From the NCBI GenBank assembly GCA_037893225.1, contig JAZGUH010000184.1, forward strand, positions 1,302,001-1,366,000: DNA of 64,000 bases, read 5' to 3'. The stretch comes from Hippasteria phrygiana (Eukaryota > Echinodermata > Asteroidea > Valvatida > Goniasteridae). The notes under the pieces are model-generated. The model was not told where the DNA came from. It saw only the letters and a list, made by a program, of their open reading frames with translations, and searched no databases. Below are positions 1 to 11,753 of the stretch, in pieces (positions within the stretch are counted from its first letter, which is position 1; every line of letters begins with the position of its first letter). A program made the position numbers and the translations under genes.

Positions 1-780
1 GAAATTTTGTACTTAAAGATCAGATGTTCCCAAACAGCGTCGCCAGATAGATTCGTGGTGTGAAATGACAAAGTATAGTACTTTATATTCCGATTCATCT
101 GTATGCACTTTCTTTTCGGGCACCTTATAAAGACCAAGTTTAATGACTAAGCCTTTCTAAATTCCTCAAAATTAACCACTGCAAGTAGTATAGGGTAGAG
201 GGTTACCCTACTTTAGGCTTAGGCATACAAGTACAACGTTAGCTAACGTTAGGCATGAAACTATTCATGACATGTAACGTATGAAGTCATGCCGACACAT
301 TACGGTTGTCAAACCCAAGCTTTCCATAAATCAAGCTAATTTAGTAATAGATAAAAAAATAAGATGGACGCTTACCTGTGATATGAAAGTTTTGCGGAAT
401 ATTGGCTTCCCAGTCGTCTTTTATCATGTTTATTGCTCTGACAAACTGCAGCAGCGCAGTTTGAAACAATTTTTAATGTTGAAAAACGTATCGTCACGCG
501 GATAGTTATTATGCGCGTCGCCCCACGCGCTAAAAAATGGCGCTGACCATGGCAGAATGCGCGTCTGTACGCGCTGCCTATCTAGTCTTTTTAATTCTAT
601 ATCTATGTGTGCGCCCTGTTCGGTGAAACGCAGTACGCGAATACACGTTAAATTTAACGCAAACGCTCAACCGGCCCATCACGTTTTCATATACTAATTT
701 TGTTTACAGCACATTGGCCAAGCCCGTTTAGCGTGTTTTTTTTCTGTTTATATTTCTTAAGTTTTTCCGATTCTCGGACG
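1..780. other. no feature seen
   Basis: AT-rich non-coding DNA; the longest plus-strand frame (74 codons) has no recognisable similarity. Confidence 0.5.
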
Positions 781-1303
781 GTTGAAAGTTGCTCCGTCTA
801 ATCACCTCAAGTGCTTAAAGTACTATATTTTGGTGCTAAGTGCTTAAAGTGCTAGATTTTGGTGCTAGACGCACTTAAGATGATACAAATTATGAAAGTT
901 GCTCCTTCTAATCACCTCAAGTGCTTTAAGTACTAGTTTTGGTGCTAGAGGCAGTGGGAATGATACAAATGATGAACGTTACTCCTAATCACCCCAAGTG
1001 CTTAACATACTAGATTGTGGTGCTAGAGGCCCTTAGGATGATACAAATGATAAAATTTGTTCCTTCAAATTACCTCAAGTACCTAAAGTACTAGATTTTG
1101 GTTCTAAGTGCATACAATACTAGATTTTGGTGCAAGAGGCACTTCGGATGATGCAAATGACAAAAGTTGCTTCCTCTAATCACCTCAAGTGTTTAAAGTA
1201 CTAGATTTTGGTGCTAAGTGCTTAAAGTACTATCCTTTGGTGCTAGATGCACCTAGGATGATACAAGCGATGAAAGTTGCTCCTTAATTCTAATCACCTC
1301 AGG
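781..1303 (+). repeat. degenerate tandem repeat, units of about 80 and 110 bp
   Basis: About six units begin near 784, 893, 973, 1049, 1161 and 1271 with GAAAGTTGCTCCTTCTAATC. Long and short units differ by an extra copy of the 31-bp word GTGCTTAAAGTACTAGATTT plus TGGTGCTAA. Confidence 0.88.
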
Positions 1304-1306
1304 TGC

Positions 1307-1425
1307 TTAAAGGTAATATACAACATTTGCAAACATAAAAATATCCACTGAATTACTATGAAATACCTTAGTTTACTCAAGTCCCAAGCATCCTGTGAAT
1401 TCATGGCACCTGGTGTGCTGTCCAA
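1307..1425 (+). mobile_element. fragment of TTAA-flanked MITE
   Basis: TTAAAGGTAATATACAACAT plus the internal ATCCTGTGAATTCATGGCAC match the left arm of 3427-4145. No right end was found. Confidence 0.65.
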
Positions 1426-1714
1426 CTGCATTTGTTTATAATTAATTCAGACGAAGCTTAACTTTTAGAAGCAGCCGGTCATCCCAGAGAAATGTTAGCT
1501 TTTTAGGACAATACCCCAATTGCACTTCACTTCCCGATTTACTCCATGCAAGTTCATTTCGTTTGAAGAACTATCCACAGCTATTTCTTTTCAGGCACAC
1601 ATGGTTTTGAGTTTCCTATTAAAGTTTCTTATGCAATTTTCGATAAGTCCCGCAATTTGTTAACGGTCCCAGCAACTATAGTAAAATTAACATTCCACCA
1701 TCCAGACGGCGACC

Positions 1715-1870
1715 ATGGGTGATCCAGCAGAAGTCGACGGCTGAACTTGACATGATTCCTGCATGGTCTGTGAAAGTCCTGGGATATTCCGAGATCTGCC
1801 ACCCAGACGCTTTCAAAACACGCCCACTGAGCAGTTGATGATGCTGGTCTGAATGTAGACTTTTATCAGT
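1715..1870 (+). repeat. dispersed repeat, copy 1
   Basis: GGGTGATCCAGCAGAAGTCG to TTGATGATGCTG matches 6823-6965 (GGGTGATCCAGCATAAGTCG). Function unknown. Confidence 0.7.
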
Positions 1871-3426
1871 AAATCATCTAGACGACGACCATACGGTTTT
1901 CTTCAGCAAAAGCGACGACAGTTTTGACACGTCGCGTACACAATTTATAACAAACGTCTGAAAGGAAACTGTTCCTTCCGTTATTTTCAGAAATCCTGAT
2001 TTTCTTTTTTGTTTTCTCTCTCTCTTTCCCCCTTATAGACACGTTCAGATTCTTAAGGGTGAAAACAGCGTTGATTACTTTCGTAGTTATGACTGAGCTG
2101 TGTGGATTGGAAAATGTGAGGTAGGTTTACTATTTTGAGCGACACTTCGAGTTTTCATTAGTTCACTGGCATCACGTCCCGTCAAGTTTCCATAGAAACG
2201 ACACGATCTGCATGGTGAAATAGAATAGACAAGAAATGTGAACCGTTTCACAATTTCCGAAGTAGGCTTTTGCTCACAGACACCGCAGACCTGTTTACGG
2301 ATAGACCGGAAGCATGCAAAGAAGGTTGACCCATATTGTGGACAGTTTGAGCTGCAGGGATGGGGACTTTGTGTACAATGTTTAGCGCAAATTGTCCCAC
2401 AATGCAGCGCGGCGCATACTTGTAATGCACATTTCCGGTCTGGCGCGCTGTCCATAAAAGGGGTCGGTCGGTCAGTCGGTCGAGTGGGGTCTGTCTGTCT
2501 GTTTGTTTCTTGATGCATTTGTTTGTTTGTTGGGGTGTTCAGTTCTTCGTTTGTTGAATGTTTGTTTGTATGTTTGTTAGCGGTCTTTGCCAGTTTATGA
2601 TTTGCGCGTTTGTTTTTTGTTCATTATTTTGTTTGTTCTCTGTTAGGTCATTAGTTCTTTCAGTCCATCAGTCAGTCAGTTCATGGTCGGTTGGTAAGAG
2701 CGGCGTTGGTGTTGGGTGGTCAATCTATTAAGGCCATGTTACACTACCGTAAAAAAGTTCAGAAAGTGACATCCGTGGTACCAGTTGGGGAATTATAGGT
2801 TAACCTATGTTTTCCTACTCAGTTTGATGTACCGGTACTGAATCCAAAAAAATAAGGTTGTTAGCGGAACAGAACGGAACATGGCCTACTTTTCAGGCCA
2901 TATCTGACGCATCACGACTGGAAAGAAAATGGCTTAGTGTTATCATTAGGCCTATGCGGAGATCTTACTTTTAATGAAAAACACTTGAATTTCACGAGTC
3001 GGAAATATGTGTCGTGTAAAATCAGTCAGGGAAATCTTGATCGGATCACCAAACTACGGCATCTATCAAAGACTTTTCTGGGTGGGGATTCTTTTTTAGA
3101 CACGCGTCTTTTCACGAAAATCATTATCAGCGTCAACAGTACTGTTGCATGTAGCAAGAGTCGTCTGCTTATAAGGCTATGCCGTTGACACGCCATAAAA
3201 AGTATGCGTTCTAAGAAGTGAGGGTAAAAATAACATGGTCGAAATTCCACAACAGAATTTTCTTGGAAAGTTGTATCCTTTTGAGTTCGCACTTTTACAT
3301 ATAGGCAACGGGCTTGCGCAGTGAAGCGTACGCGATCGATTTTATCGTTGTGTCGTTCCGATCCTCTACCGCGAACTGAGTAAATCACGCCAATTCATAC
3401 GAGTTGAAGTCAACTCGTAACGTGGC
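1871..3426. other. no gene seen
   Basis: Non-coding apart from the simple repeat at 2455-2700. Frames of 90-143 codons overlap each other on both strands and look like chance openings. Confidence 0.5.
2455..2700 (+). repeat. GGTC/GTCT/GTTT simple repeat
   Basis: GGTCGGTCGGTCAGTCGGTC followed by GTCTGTCTGTTTGTTT and many TTTGTTTG words. Low complexity. Confidence 0.75.
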
Positions 3427-4145
3427 TTAAAGGTAATATGCAACATTTGCAAACATCAAAAACGAAAACTGATTTATTATGAAATACCTTGATAAGCATC
3501 CTGTGAAATCATGGCACCTAGTGTGCTGTCAATGTTTGTATCAATTTCCAGCGATGGTCGGCCGACTTTCTTTCTTTTTAAAATACTGGCCCCAATTAAC
3601 CAACTTTAGTCCACTTTGACAATTGGCTACACACACTGATCTCTATGTAAATTGGATAGCGCATCGGCTGTTTGAGTTGAGGCCACCGTCCGCCATGTTA
3701 TCACTCCCAATACAACAGGTTTTCCAACCTTGTCCCCAAGGTCTCCTTTCATCCTCGTTCTCCTTACATAGCAGTCAGTGGTAAATTCGGAGTGGTAGTA
3801 TGGCGGGTGCTGGCTTCAGTTGTTTGTACAGCGCGCAATGGCCAATGAGCTATCCAGTTTATATAGAGGTATAAGTGGTTACACATCTGTAAACGGGTGC
3901 AAACCAGCTAGTCTAGTTCCCCGACCTGATAATTCCCTGACGCTTATAAATGGCTCCGTTTTGTCAGAAGTATATCAGGAAACCAGACTACAAGAACAGC
4001 ATGCCTGTGTCTCTTTGTTTTCCCAGCATAGCACACAAAACTTTAAACAGGTCAGTGTTACAGTATTTGCTGTAAAATACTCAACCCCCAAATTCATTCA
4101 TTTCTGAAAATTACAGCAAAAGCAAATGTTGTATACTACGTTTAA
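3427..4145. mobile_element. TTAA-flanked MITE, upstream copy, with nested element
   Basis: Left end TTAAAGGTAATATGCAACAT and right end ATGTTGTATACTACGTTTAA are inverted, with TTAA on both sides. It contains the CACTGATCTCTAT element at 3634-3780. A left-end fragment is at 1307-1425. Confidence 0.75.
3634..3780. mobile_element. CACTGATCTCTAT foldback element
   Basis: Ends CACTGATCTCTATGTAA and TTACATAGCAGTCAGTG. A homologous copy in the other orientation is at 12951-13082 (GAGAACGAGG, TATTGGGAGTG, ACATGGCGG in the same order). Confidence 0.72.
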
Positions 4146-5274
4146 AGGTGTGATATAGCTTTGGTCATGATTTAAAAAGTACAATACTCCTGATAGGTTC
4201 CTTCTGAAATGCTTCATCTTCAAGAAAATTGTATCTAAAGACCTACATAAACGCCGTGGTATATTTTGATTTCAACAGTTCACATAAACACACAATTATG
4301 AGCATGCACATCACTGTTAAAACAGAATGGTTTCCACTATATTCTGTACCCAGCAAGATCTTGTCCCTATACCCTACTCTGTAAAAAACTGCCCGTAAAA
4401 TTAACGGTCGAAAGGCGTATTTTTTGACGATCGAACCGTATTTAAGTTTACTGATAAACCATCCTTTTTACGGTGAAAAGTCTATAAATACTTCCATTTT
4501 TACGGTGACCCGTTTCTTTTTTTCTTTTTTTTAAGAAAATGTAGTACTGGAAGCTAGGTTGCCATTAATTAATGGCAAATTAACAGAATTAAATTCATCA
4601 AACAATCCACAAGAAATAAATTCAGTGGGAACCAGACTAAACGGAAGTAACTTATTATATATTACTATATATGGTAGAGTGTACCAATGCTACGATAACC
4701 TACTAAACACTACAAACTGAATGATGGCGCGATTTCGCTTTATATTCAGCTTATCCCACCATAATGAAGTCATGATTTCCCATGAACAATTTCAATGTTT
4801 GAATACAAAATGAGATGTAATGAGAATCTCCACCTTTGTTTGTAAAAAAAATCTAAATTCTATTGTGGAATTGTTTGAATAAAATATGTTACGGTCAAGA
4901 AAGTGTATTTTGGACCCAACACCGCAATTGAACCTGACTTTTGTGAACGCAAATTTTCTCATTTCTAATTGTTCGTGCAATTGCTATGAGCGGCCTTTAC
5001 GGGTTTGCCCGTAAAATGTAAAGCGCAGTCCAAGTTTATACGGTTACTCACAGTGAAAATGTACATGCTTTGCAATTTGTTACAGTGTGTACACACTCCA
5101 GAGTCCAGACTATTGTTACCTAACCCCTGGATATCAAAGGAATTCCTGAGATGCCGGCCGGGGAACACAATGACTAACACAAAAGAGGGGGGTTCCCTCT
5201 GTCCCATATCTTGCTTCAAATGCTATTTTCCCGTGACTCGGGCATTCTTCTTCTTTTTTTCTTTTTCTAAACCA
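4146..5274. other. no gene seen
   Basis: AT-rich. GTAAAAAACTGCCCGTAAAA near 4380 and GGGTTTGCCCGTAAAATGTA near 5000 may be remnants of an element, but ends could not be defined. Confidence 0.45.
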
Positions 5275-5598
5275 CATTGTAAAAACTAACGGCCAACACT
5301 TTTTTAACACTTCAACGCGTTAATATTAATACTTTACACGTAAAGGTATAGGAGACGTTGCACGCGATTAACACTAAAACACGTTTAAATAGACGTGGGT
5401 TTTGATGATTATGAACGCTTGAGGTGTTAATTTAGGTAGATATTAACACTTTAGAATGTTAATAATCATTAACACTAACGCCTATTTAAACGTGTTTTAG
5501 TGTTAAGCGCGTACAACGCCTCCTATACCTTTACGTGTAAAGTATTAATATTAACGTGTTGAAGTGTTCAAAAAGTGTTAGCCGTTGGTTTTTACAGT
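5275..5598. mobile_element. foldback MITE with about 130-bp arms
   Basis: TTGTAAAAACTAACGGCCAA, GTTAATATTAATACTTTACA and GTATAGGAG on the left are reverse-complemented on the right, ending GGTTTTTACAGTGC. The ends resemble those of 15842-16070. Confidence 0.88.
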
Positions 5599-5825
5599 GC
5601 ATCTTTAATGAGGGTAACCCATCCAGCAGAAGCCGATCATTTGGGGCCCTCACAATAAATTTAAAAAATACATCAAAACAATACAGACATAATTTCAGCA
5701 ACAGCACAACTAGGTTAATAAGAGCAAGTTAAGAAGAATGAATTAAGAAATAATTTAAGTAAAATTGCACATAGAGGACATTAAAAATACGAGCATAACA
5801 ACCATATTTCCCTGCAGGGTTTGTC

Positions 5826-5848
5826 GGGGGGGGGGGGGGGGGGGGGGT
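5826..5848 (+). repeat. poly-G run
   Basis: About 22 consecutive G. Similar long runs: 6376 (G), 6619 (C), 13257 (C), 18682 (C), 18919 (C), 23338 (G), 29656 (C), 29982 (G), 35931 (G). Confidence 0.95.
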
Positions 5849-6060
5849 TTACGTACTAAAAACATAACCTGTACTCTCATATCCCAAGATTCGCAAACTG
5901 AATTCAGTTTCGAATGTTGTTGTTGATGATGATTCCTGATTTGTTTCATCAGTTGAGAATGGTCTCTATTTTTACGTTCCTACAACGGTGTATTGCCGAA
6001 TTTTGTATAGTGATCTGAGATTAGAGACATGTCATTATAAACAAACACACTCAGTTTGTT

Positions 6061-6670
6061 TTGATGAACGGCACGGTGTTAAACGTTTGCCTTACATGCA
6101 GCGAATCTCTGCATGAATTCAATTATTTCTGCTCTTTTATTTCGGTCAAAACAAATATTACGGGGGTAGCGTGTAGATATGGAATTTGTGTCGGGAATGT
6201 TGTTGGGAGATTTTGGCCATTTGCAGTGCTTCGTACTCTACGTCGTGATAGAGCAAAACTCTCACCCTCCCCGACGCAAATTCCATCTACACTGATTACG
6301 TGGCAGCCGCTGCTACATTGGATTCCAATCGGCCCTTTTGTGGTGCTTGGCATGGGTAGCGGTCCCGCAGGGACGGGGGGGGGGGGGGGGGGGGACACGT
6401 CCCGCAATATTTTTGTGAGAGGGGACGGCTATGGCAGTCCCCCCAAAACAAAATAATTGCCCCTTGTCAAATACATGTTATGGGTCATTGGCTTTTACAT
6501 GCACCAGTGTGTACCAGAAAACACAAAGATCAGCACACATTTTCGAAAAATTCCCCAGGATACACGGAAGACACCAAGTACTAAACAGTAAACAATTATT
6601 TTTGGTTGTGTGCCCCACCCCCCCCCCCCCCCCCCCCCCCCCTCTCCTTGACGAGAAATCACTGCTGCTG
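6061..6670 (+). repeat. dispersed repeat built around poly-G and poly-C
   Basis: The parts GGACACGTCCCGCAATATTT, GAGGGGACGGCTATGGCAGT and CTTGACGAGAAATC recur at 15535-15640. The section 6170-6350 has an inverted GGAATTTGTGTCGGG / CCCGACGCAAATTCC pair. No gene was seen. Confidence 0.6.
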
Positions 6671-6822
6671 GTGATGAGTCAGGCATATGTGTATCATAAT
6701 GTCGCGTTGTCTGATCTTTTTACAGTTAATGAGCCATTCGATCGACCTGGAGCCATCCACTGCATACACCGATGTAGTATATCCGCGGACGACTAGCCCC
6801 GAACCGTGCGGTGGCGACACGC

Positions 6823-6965
6823 GGGTGATCCAGCATAAGTCGACAGCTGAAGTTGACACGATTTCCGCATGGTCTGAAAGTGCTGGGATTTCTTCCCGAG
6901 ATCCCCTGCCATCCAGACGCTTTAAAAACACACCCATTCAGCTGTTGATGCTGCTATGTGTTTGA
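6823..6965 (+). repeat. dispersed repeat, copy 2
   Basis: Second copy of the 1715-1870 repeat, with CCATCCAGACGCTTTAAAAA near its end. Confidence 0.7.
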
Positions 6966-7255
6966 AGCATGTTTAGGGGATTCCTTTAAGTAATGGAATT
7001 TTCCAACGTGCGTTGACAGATAGCACATTAACTTCACAGACACCCGACTTTTCTCCAAAATTATCGTTGGAGCCGATCAGTGACACAGCAGTAGGTTGTC
7101 CCAAATAACTTAATTCAGCAAAAGAACAGGTGTCGGCGGAATCGGTGAATAGTGAGGGGACCCGTACATAACCTTCGCCCAAGTCGCATTATGCCTTAGA
7201 AAGCCAAGAGCAAGTGCTGATAACTCCAGACTGAGAAGGGAGATTTAACCATTTC

Positions 7256-7268
7256 ACTCTATAAAACT
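7256..7268 (+). promoter_or_regulatory. possible TATA-like motif upstream of the GPCR
   Basis: TCTATAAAAC lies about 225 bases before the GPCR ATG. It is the only TATA-like string noted in the near upstream region; there is no transcript evidence, and single TATA matches are common by chance in AT-rich DNA. Confidence 0.2.
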
Positions 7269-7486
7269 ACCCATCCTCGTGGAAATCTGTGGTTCTATTT
7301 CCCGCCAAAAATTAGCAGTGTTCTCTTCGTAATTATGACGTCAGTTTAGATTCGGAATTGCAGTGCAAATGAATGCAAATAGGTGCTGACAACAGAAGGC
7401 ATTACGCATGCGTGTAACCTCACGCGCTATCCTTTAGGTCCGCGTTGTAGACCCGGAAGTAAACACTAGGACGAGGATACTGAAAG

Positions 7487-8136
7487 ATGGATGTCGTTTA
7501 CGAGTATGAGAACGGCACGGAGGAACCCCTTATTGACACACGTGACGTGGCAGTACCCGTCGCGGTGTTTGTATCTGTATTGAGTGTGGTGGGGGTCATC
7601 GGGAACCTGTGTATGATGTACGCAATCCTCGCAAACAGGCACATGCGCACCGCCCCCAACGTCCTCATCTTCAACCTTGCGGTGGCCGATCTACTCTACA
7701 TCGTCGTGACCACGCCCATCAACATCGAACATGAACTCCACCCGGCCTCATTCTTGTCCACGCCTGCCTGCAAGGTCAAGAACTACGTGGCGTTCGCAGC
7801 CCAGTACGCCAGCGCATTCGCGCTAGCCGCCCTCGGCCGGGAGCGCCACGCTGCCATCGTGGGAGGGATCGAGGCTCGACACCGGGGGAGCGGCTCGTGC
7901 GCGTCCAGCAGCAGGTTCATCGTCGTACTGCTGTGGGGAACCTCCCTGCTCGTTAGTATCCCGACCCTGGTGTTCGCCCACGCTAACGAGCGACAGTGTT
8001 CCTATTCGCCGGCCGATTTGACCTTGGGCCGGGCCGTCGAGTGCGTGCATTTTCTGGTGGGCTACGTGGTCCCGTTGATCATCGTGGGGTTCTACTACGT
8101 GAGGATAGCCGTATCACTGTTCCGCAGTACGCAAAG
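7487..8136 (+). CDS. GPCR exon 1 (TM1-TM5)
   Basis: Codes the N-terminus through TM5 and the start of intracellular loop 3. The exon is clearly GC-richer than the flanks. Donor choice is ambiguous: gtttgt at 8137 has the better exon-side match (AAAG), while gtaaac at 8141 gives a phase-0 alternative. Confidence 0.85.
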
Positions 8137-9366
8137 GTTTGTAAACTCGATTCGATTACAGTAAAAGGGGTTGTTGTTGTTTTCATTGGTAATATTCAAG
8201 ATTCAAGCTTTATTTGTCAAATTATATAAAAATCGATTTTCCAATTTAAAAAATACAATACATTAAAAAAGTAACATTGCTAATACCCAACGCCAACGCA
8301 CTAAACGAGATCGATAGTGGATCCAAGCAGTTTTGGTATTGTTTTTTTGTTTATATCTACGCCTATACCAAGTTAGAAGACATTTAATTGGCTAAATTTA
8401 ATAGCATAATTAATCTGCTTTTCTACTTTTCGCGGTTTCACGCAGTAATAAATAAACATTCGTTCTCAAAGCATCATGATGGGTATGACCGACAAACGGT
8501 ATCAACTCAACTGGAATTAGAAGAGCATGCCCAGTATACTGGATGTGATTGGTCATATGGTTGTAAAATCCTATTCTGATTGGCTATTAATATGGCATTA
8601 TCAGCTCTACAAATTCCATAGTGTTGAATAATCAGTAACTGGTTCCCTGAGAGGAATCGCCCAATTATTTCCTTATTTTTATTGCCAGAAAAAGGAACGA
8701 GATTTGTCTGGTTATCATTCCTTATGTTCCATGCAAACGTCTGTGAAAAGAGTATCTCTCAACTCAAGACGCATTATTATCAATAGAATCAATTAATGTT
8801 TGTGCATAAATTACGTGGTTTGCCTGTCTGTCATACCCATAGTGTTTGAGAATAATGTTTATTACACCCGTATCATTTCCCAATAGTAAACTGTATGCAC
8901 TTTTTCTTCCTTATATCTTCACTGCAATAGTTTCCAGCATGATCATGTGAGTGACGCCATGACCCGACAGGCACGAGTGCGCAAGCGCCTGGCCGTGTCC
9001 GTGCTGGCGATCGCCATCTTCTTCGCCGTGTGTTGGTTCCCATACTTCTTCTACTATCTGTGGATGAACTTTACCGAATACGACATCGAAGGCATATTTT
9101 CGGATGTTTTCCCGACCACCACTGACGTATACCGCTACGTGGGCATGGTCATGCCGGTCGTGAACACCTGTCTGGATCCCTGGGTTCTGTTCGCCATCAG
9201 CACACGGCACCGGGCATGCTTAGTCGGGTGCCTAGGGTGCTGCTGCCAACGGGCCAATACGAATGGTGATCAGAGCATGTGCATGACGACGACTCGTAAT
9301 AAAAACACCGGGAGACAGCGGGTTGGTGGGGCTGGCACGAGCTTCTCTCGTTTGTCGCGCGTTTGA
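7487..9366 (+). CDS. Rhodopsin-class peptide GPCR, two exons (bombesin/endothelin-receptor-like)
   Basis: G-protein-coupled receptor of the plasma membrane, about 361 residues. The preferred structure joins 7487-8136 to 8931-9366 (donor CAAAG|gtttgt, acceptor gcaatag|TTT, phase 2). Joining 7487-8140 to 8938-9366 is also in frame and changes only a few residues in intracellular loop 3. Landmarks: sequon N9GT; N40 (TM1); LAVAD with D68 (TM2); C95 and C171 for the extracellular disulfide; ERH (119-121) in place of DRY; W150; P195; then FAVCWFPYF (TM6) and NTCLDPWVLF in place of NPxxY. A GCLGCCC cluster after TM7 may be palmitoylated. MRTAPNVLIFNLAVADLL and TTPINI resemble endothelin, bombesin and CCHamide receptors. 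The ligand is unknown and the subfamily is an inference. The start ATG has a good context (AAGATGG). Confidence 0.87.
8931..9366 (+). CDS. GPCR exon 2 (TM6, TM7, tail)
   Basis: Codes loop 3, TM6, TM7 and the cytoplasmic tail, ending at TGA. The acceptor is at 8930 (atag) or 8937 (ccag); each works with one of the two donors. Basic RQARVRKR precedes TM6, as expected for a G-protein-coupling loop. A decayed duplicate of this exon lies at 11468-11612. Confidence 0.84.
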
Positions 9367-9449
9367 AAACATCATCTCCGATCTGGACCGGTAGAGAGCG
9401 TGTATATGCTTATTATGTGACCTTGAGAAAGTTTGCACAATAACTATTG

Positions 9450-9640
9450 TTAACCCTAAATGCCAATTTACATAATTATACGCGACTTTGTCGTGCGATA
9501 TTGTCGCGCGTTTTTCTAAATACGCACAAATCAATGAGCGTCTCGTCGCACGACTCTGTCGTGTAAATAAAAACGCACCAATTGATTTGCGTGAATTTAG
9601 AAAATTGTCGCGCGACAATATGTGTAAATTGGCCTTAACA
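9450..9640. mobile_element. MITE downstream of the GPCR, first of two
   Basis: Inverted ends TTAACCCTAAATGCCAATTT / AATTGGCCTTAA with internal GTCGCGCG and AATCAAT pairs. It contains AATAAA at 9566-9571, which could serve as the GPCR polyadenylation signal. Absent from the duplicated block near 11690. Confidence 0.78.
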
Positions 9641-9677
9641 GTCTCAAATCCCCCAATTTCAATATGATTTGTCACAC

Positions 9678-9860
9678 ACCCTATAGGCCACACTGGCCAC
9701 GATACCGAAGACGATAACGAAAACGGTGAGAATAAACGGCATTGATTCAGTGGAATTGTCGCGCGTGTAATACGTGCGCGTTCCATCCACCAATAGGGAG
9801 CGTTTATTCGCATCGTTTTCGTTTTCGTTATCGTGGCCAGTGTGACCGGCCCTTTAGGGT
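9678..9860. mobile_element. MITE downstream of the GPCR, second of two
   Basis: Arms CACACTGGCCACGATA...CGATAACGAAAACG and CGTTTTCGTTATCGTGGCCAGTGTG are inverted; arms about 60 bp. Confidence 0.82.
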
Positions 9861-10249
9861 TAACAACAATCATTGGCAATTGTTGGACTTATCTTGACCG
9901 AACCTTGGCTATAGTCAACCACGTCTATACTATGTGGAAAATTAGTATACAGTACATGCACTGGAATAGGAACAGCAACATTTATTGTGCTAAACTGTGC
10001 ATACCTCAGCCTAAACCAATTTACAAGGCATTTAATTGGCTAATTACTCTGCTTTTCTGCTTTTTTGCTTTTTCAGTTTCACAAAGTAATAAACCTTTTG
10101 ACATTCGCAAAGCATCTGGGTATGTATGACAACCAGTATCAACCAGACTGGCATTTGAAGTTGGAAAAACAGGCATACCAGAATGAATGTGATTGGTCAT
10201 CATTTGATTGTATTTTAGTTGTGAACACTATTCTGATTGGCCAATTCTA

Positions 10250-11180
10250 GGGCTGTACACCCGGTTCCAGATTATGGAATCAGTACCCGTATAGTCTCTC
10301 ATCGCAAAAAAAAATATCGATTTATATACCATTTAAAAGAACACAACATACGCTTTAAAATGATAAAAGAATGATTAAAATCGAAGCAGTATTAAAAAAA
10401 GTTATGATAATTGTAGTGTTATTAGATGATCCAGCACTATTGTAGAAATCAAGCGATAAAGTTTGTCATTCATTTCCGCACCGCTAAACGGCTCACGATT
10501 AGGGAGTAGCCTTAATTGGTATCTCCTAAAAGTGTCTCTCGTTGGTTTATTTGTGGAAATATCGGTCAGATCGGCCATTCAATGAAGATTTTAGATTACA
10601 AGCTCTAAATTGATATTAAGTTTGTTATGAGTGCATTTAAAATGGCGATGTACACGAATCGAAAAATAACGAATCTGATGAAGAAAACTACACACAAGTT
10701 CAGGTGATTATCAGTGAGTTACCGTACTAACATCTCTTTTTAAAACATTTTATTGTACTCAAATTAACGAAAACACATCAGTATGATTTTATTTTACATA
10801 AACTAGCATTTTAAGCAATAAAACGAAAATCGAAAATTTCGACCCTCAATCTATATAGCTCAAAAAGGAATGCGACTTCCGACTGGTCCCTTGTAAGAAT
10901 GGCACATATTACTGAGTAATTTCTCAGACAATGAAAAAGAAAGATTTTTAAGCCATTTGTGGGGAATTTCCAAAAATGAAAACCAGGCTATACACGGGAA
11001 ACCAAACCGATTAACGTTTATGATGCTTGCGAAAAATGCACTTTACACCGTAAAGATATAGAGCTCGCTGTACACACTTGCATCTTGCTGCATTGAGGCA
11101 CCGATGCGGTATTATTAACGTGCGGACCTTTACGAACAATATAAACAGCCACTTCCGAGATTTAATTTTTGGTCTTGGCT
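10250..11180. mobile_element. hAT-like repeat, longest copy
   Basis: Starts TAGGGCTGTACACCCGGTTC; contains CCGATTAACGTTTATGATGC and CACTTGCATCTTGCTGCATT, shared with 52498-52985. The middle (10690-10910) matches 48135-48400 in reverse. Confidence 0.68.
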
Positions 11181-11467
11181 TTCTTTTGTAGCCCACACCT
11201 TTAGTTGCCTTTTTGGCCTTGCGTTGGGCGATTCTGATACCCATAAAAAGACAGATATTTAGAATGACATCAATGAATGTTTGGACTGGCTCTCAGTGCC
11301 GAGGATTTGTGCATGAATTGGGTGGTTTGCCCGTCATCGATACCCATAATGTTCGAGAATATGAAAAGGTTTATTACACCCGGATTATTTCCCAATACTA
11401 TTTCCCACTACTAAACTGTGTGCACTCTTTTATTTTTTTATTTTTTATCTTCATTGAAATGGTTTCC

Positions 11468-11612
11468 AGCATGATCATGTGAGTGACGCCATGACCCGAT
11501 AGGCATGAGTGCGCGCAAGCGCCTGGCTGTCGTCATCTTCTTTGCCGTCTGTTGGTCCCATACTTCTTCTACTATATCTGTGGACGAACATTACGTTTAT
11601 CGCGCGTTTGAA
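11468..11612 (+). pseudogene. decayed duplicate of GPCR exon 2
   Basis: Begins with the same acceptor context as 8938 (ttccagCATGATCATGTG) and follows exon 2 closely through TM6, but CAG has become TAG, about 20 bases are missing in TM6, a base is lost near CWFPYF, and about 280 bases covering TM7 are deleted so that the sequence jumps from TGGACGAACATTACG straight to the exon's last codons (ATCGCGCGTTTGA). It cannot code. It lies in a larger duplicated block (10015-11757). Confidence 0.88.
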
Positions 11613-11753
11613 AACAACATCTCCGATCTGGACCGGTAGAGGGCGTGTTACGTATGCGTGACCTCGAGCAAGTTTGCATAATAACTATGGTTACCTGTTG
11701 TTGAACTTATCTTGCCTGGACATTGGCTAGTCAACCCGTCTAGATGACCATAT

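Noticed and set aside
2087..2518. 143-codon minus-strand frame
   Set aside because: It overlaps a plus-strand frame and a GGTC/GTTT simple repeat; composition looks random.
11468..11612. Second functional GPCR exon
   Set aside because: It carries a nonsense codon, frameshifts and loss of TM7, and no exon 1 copy is nearby.
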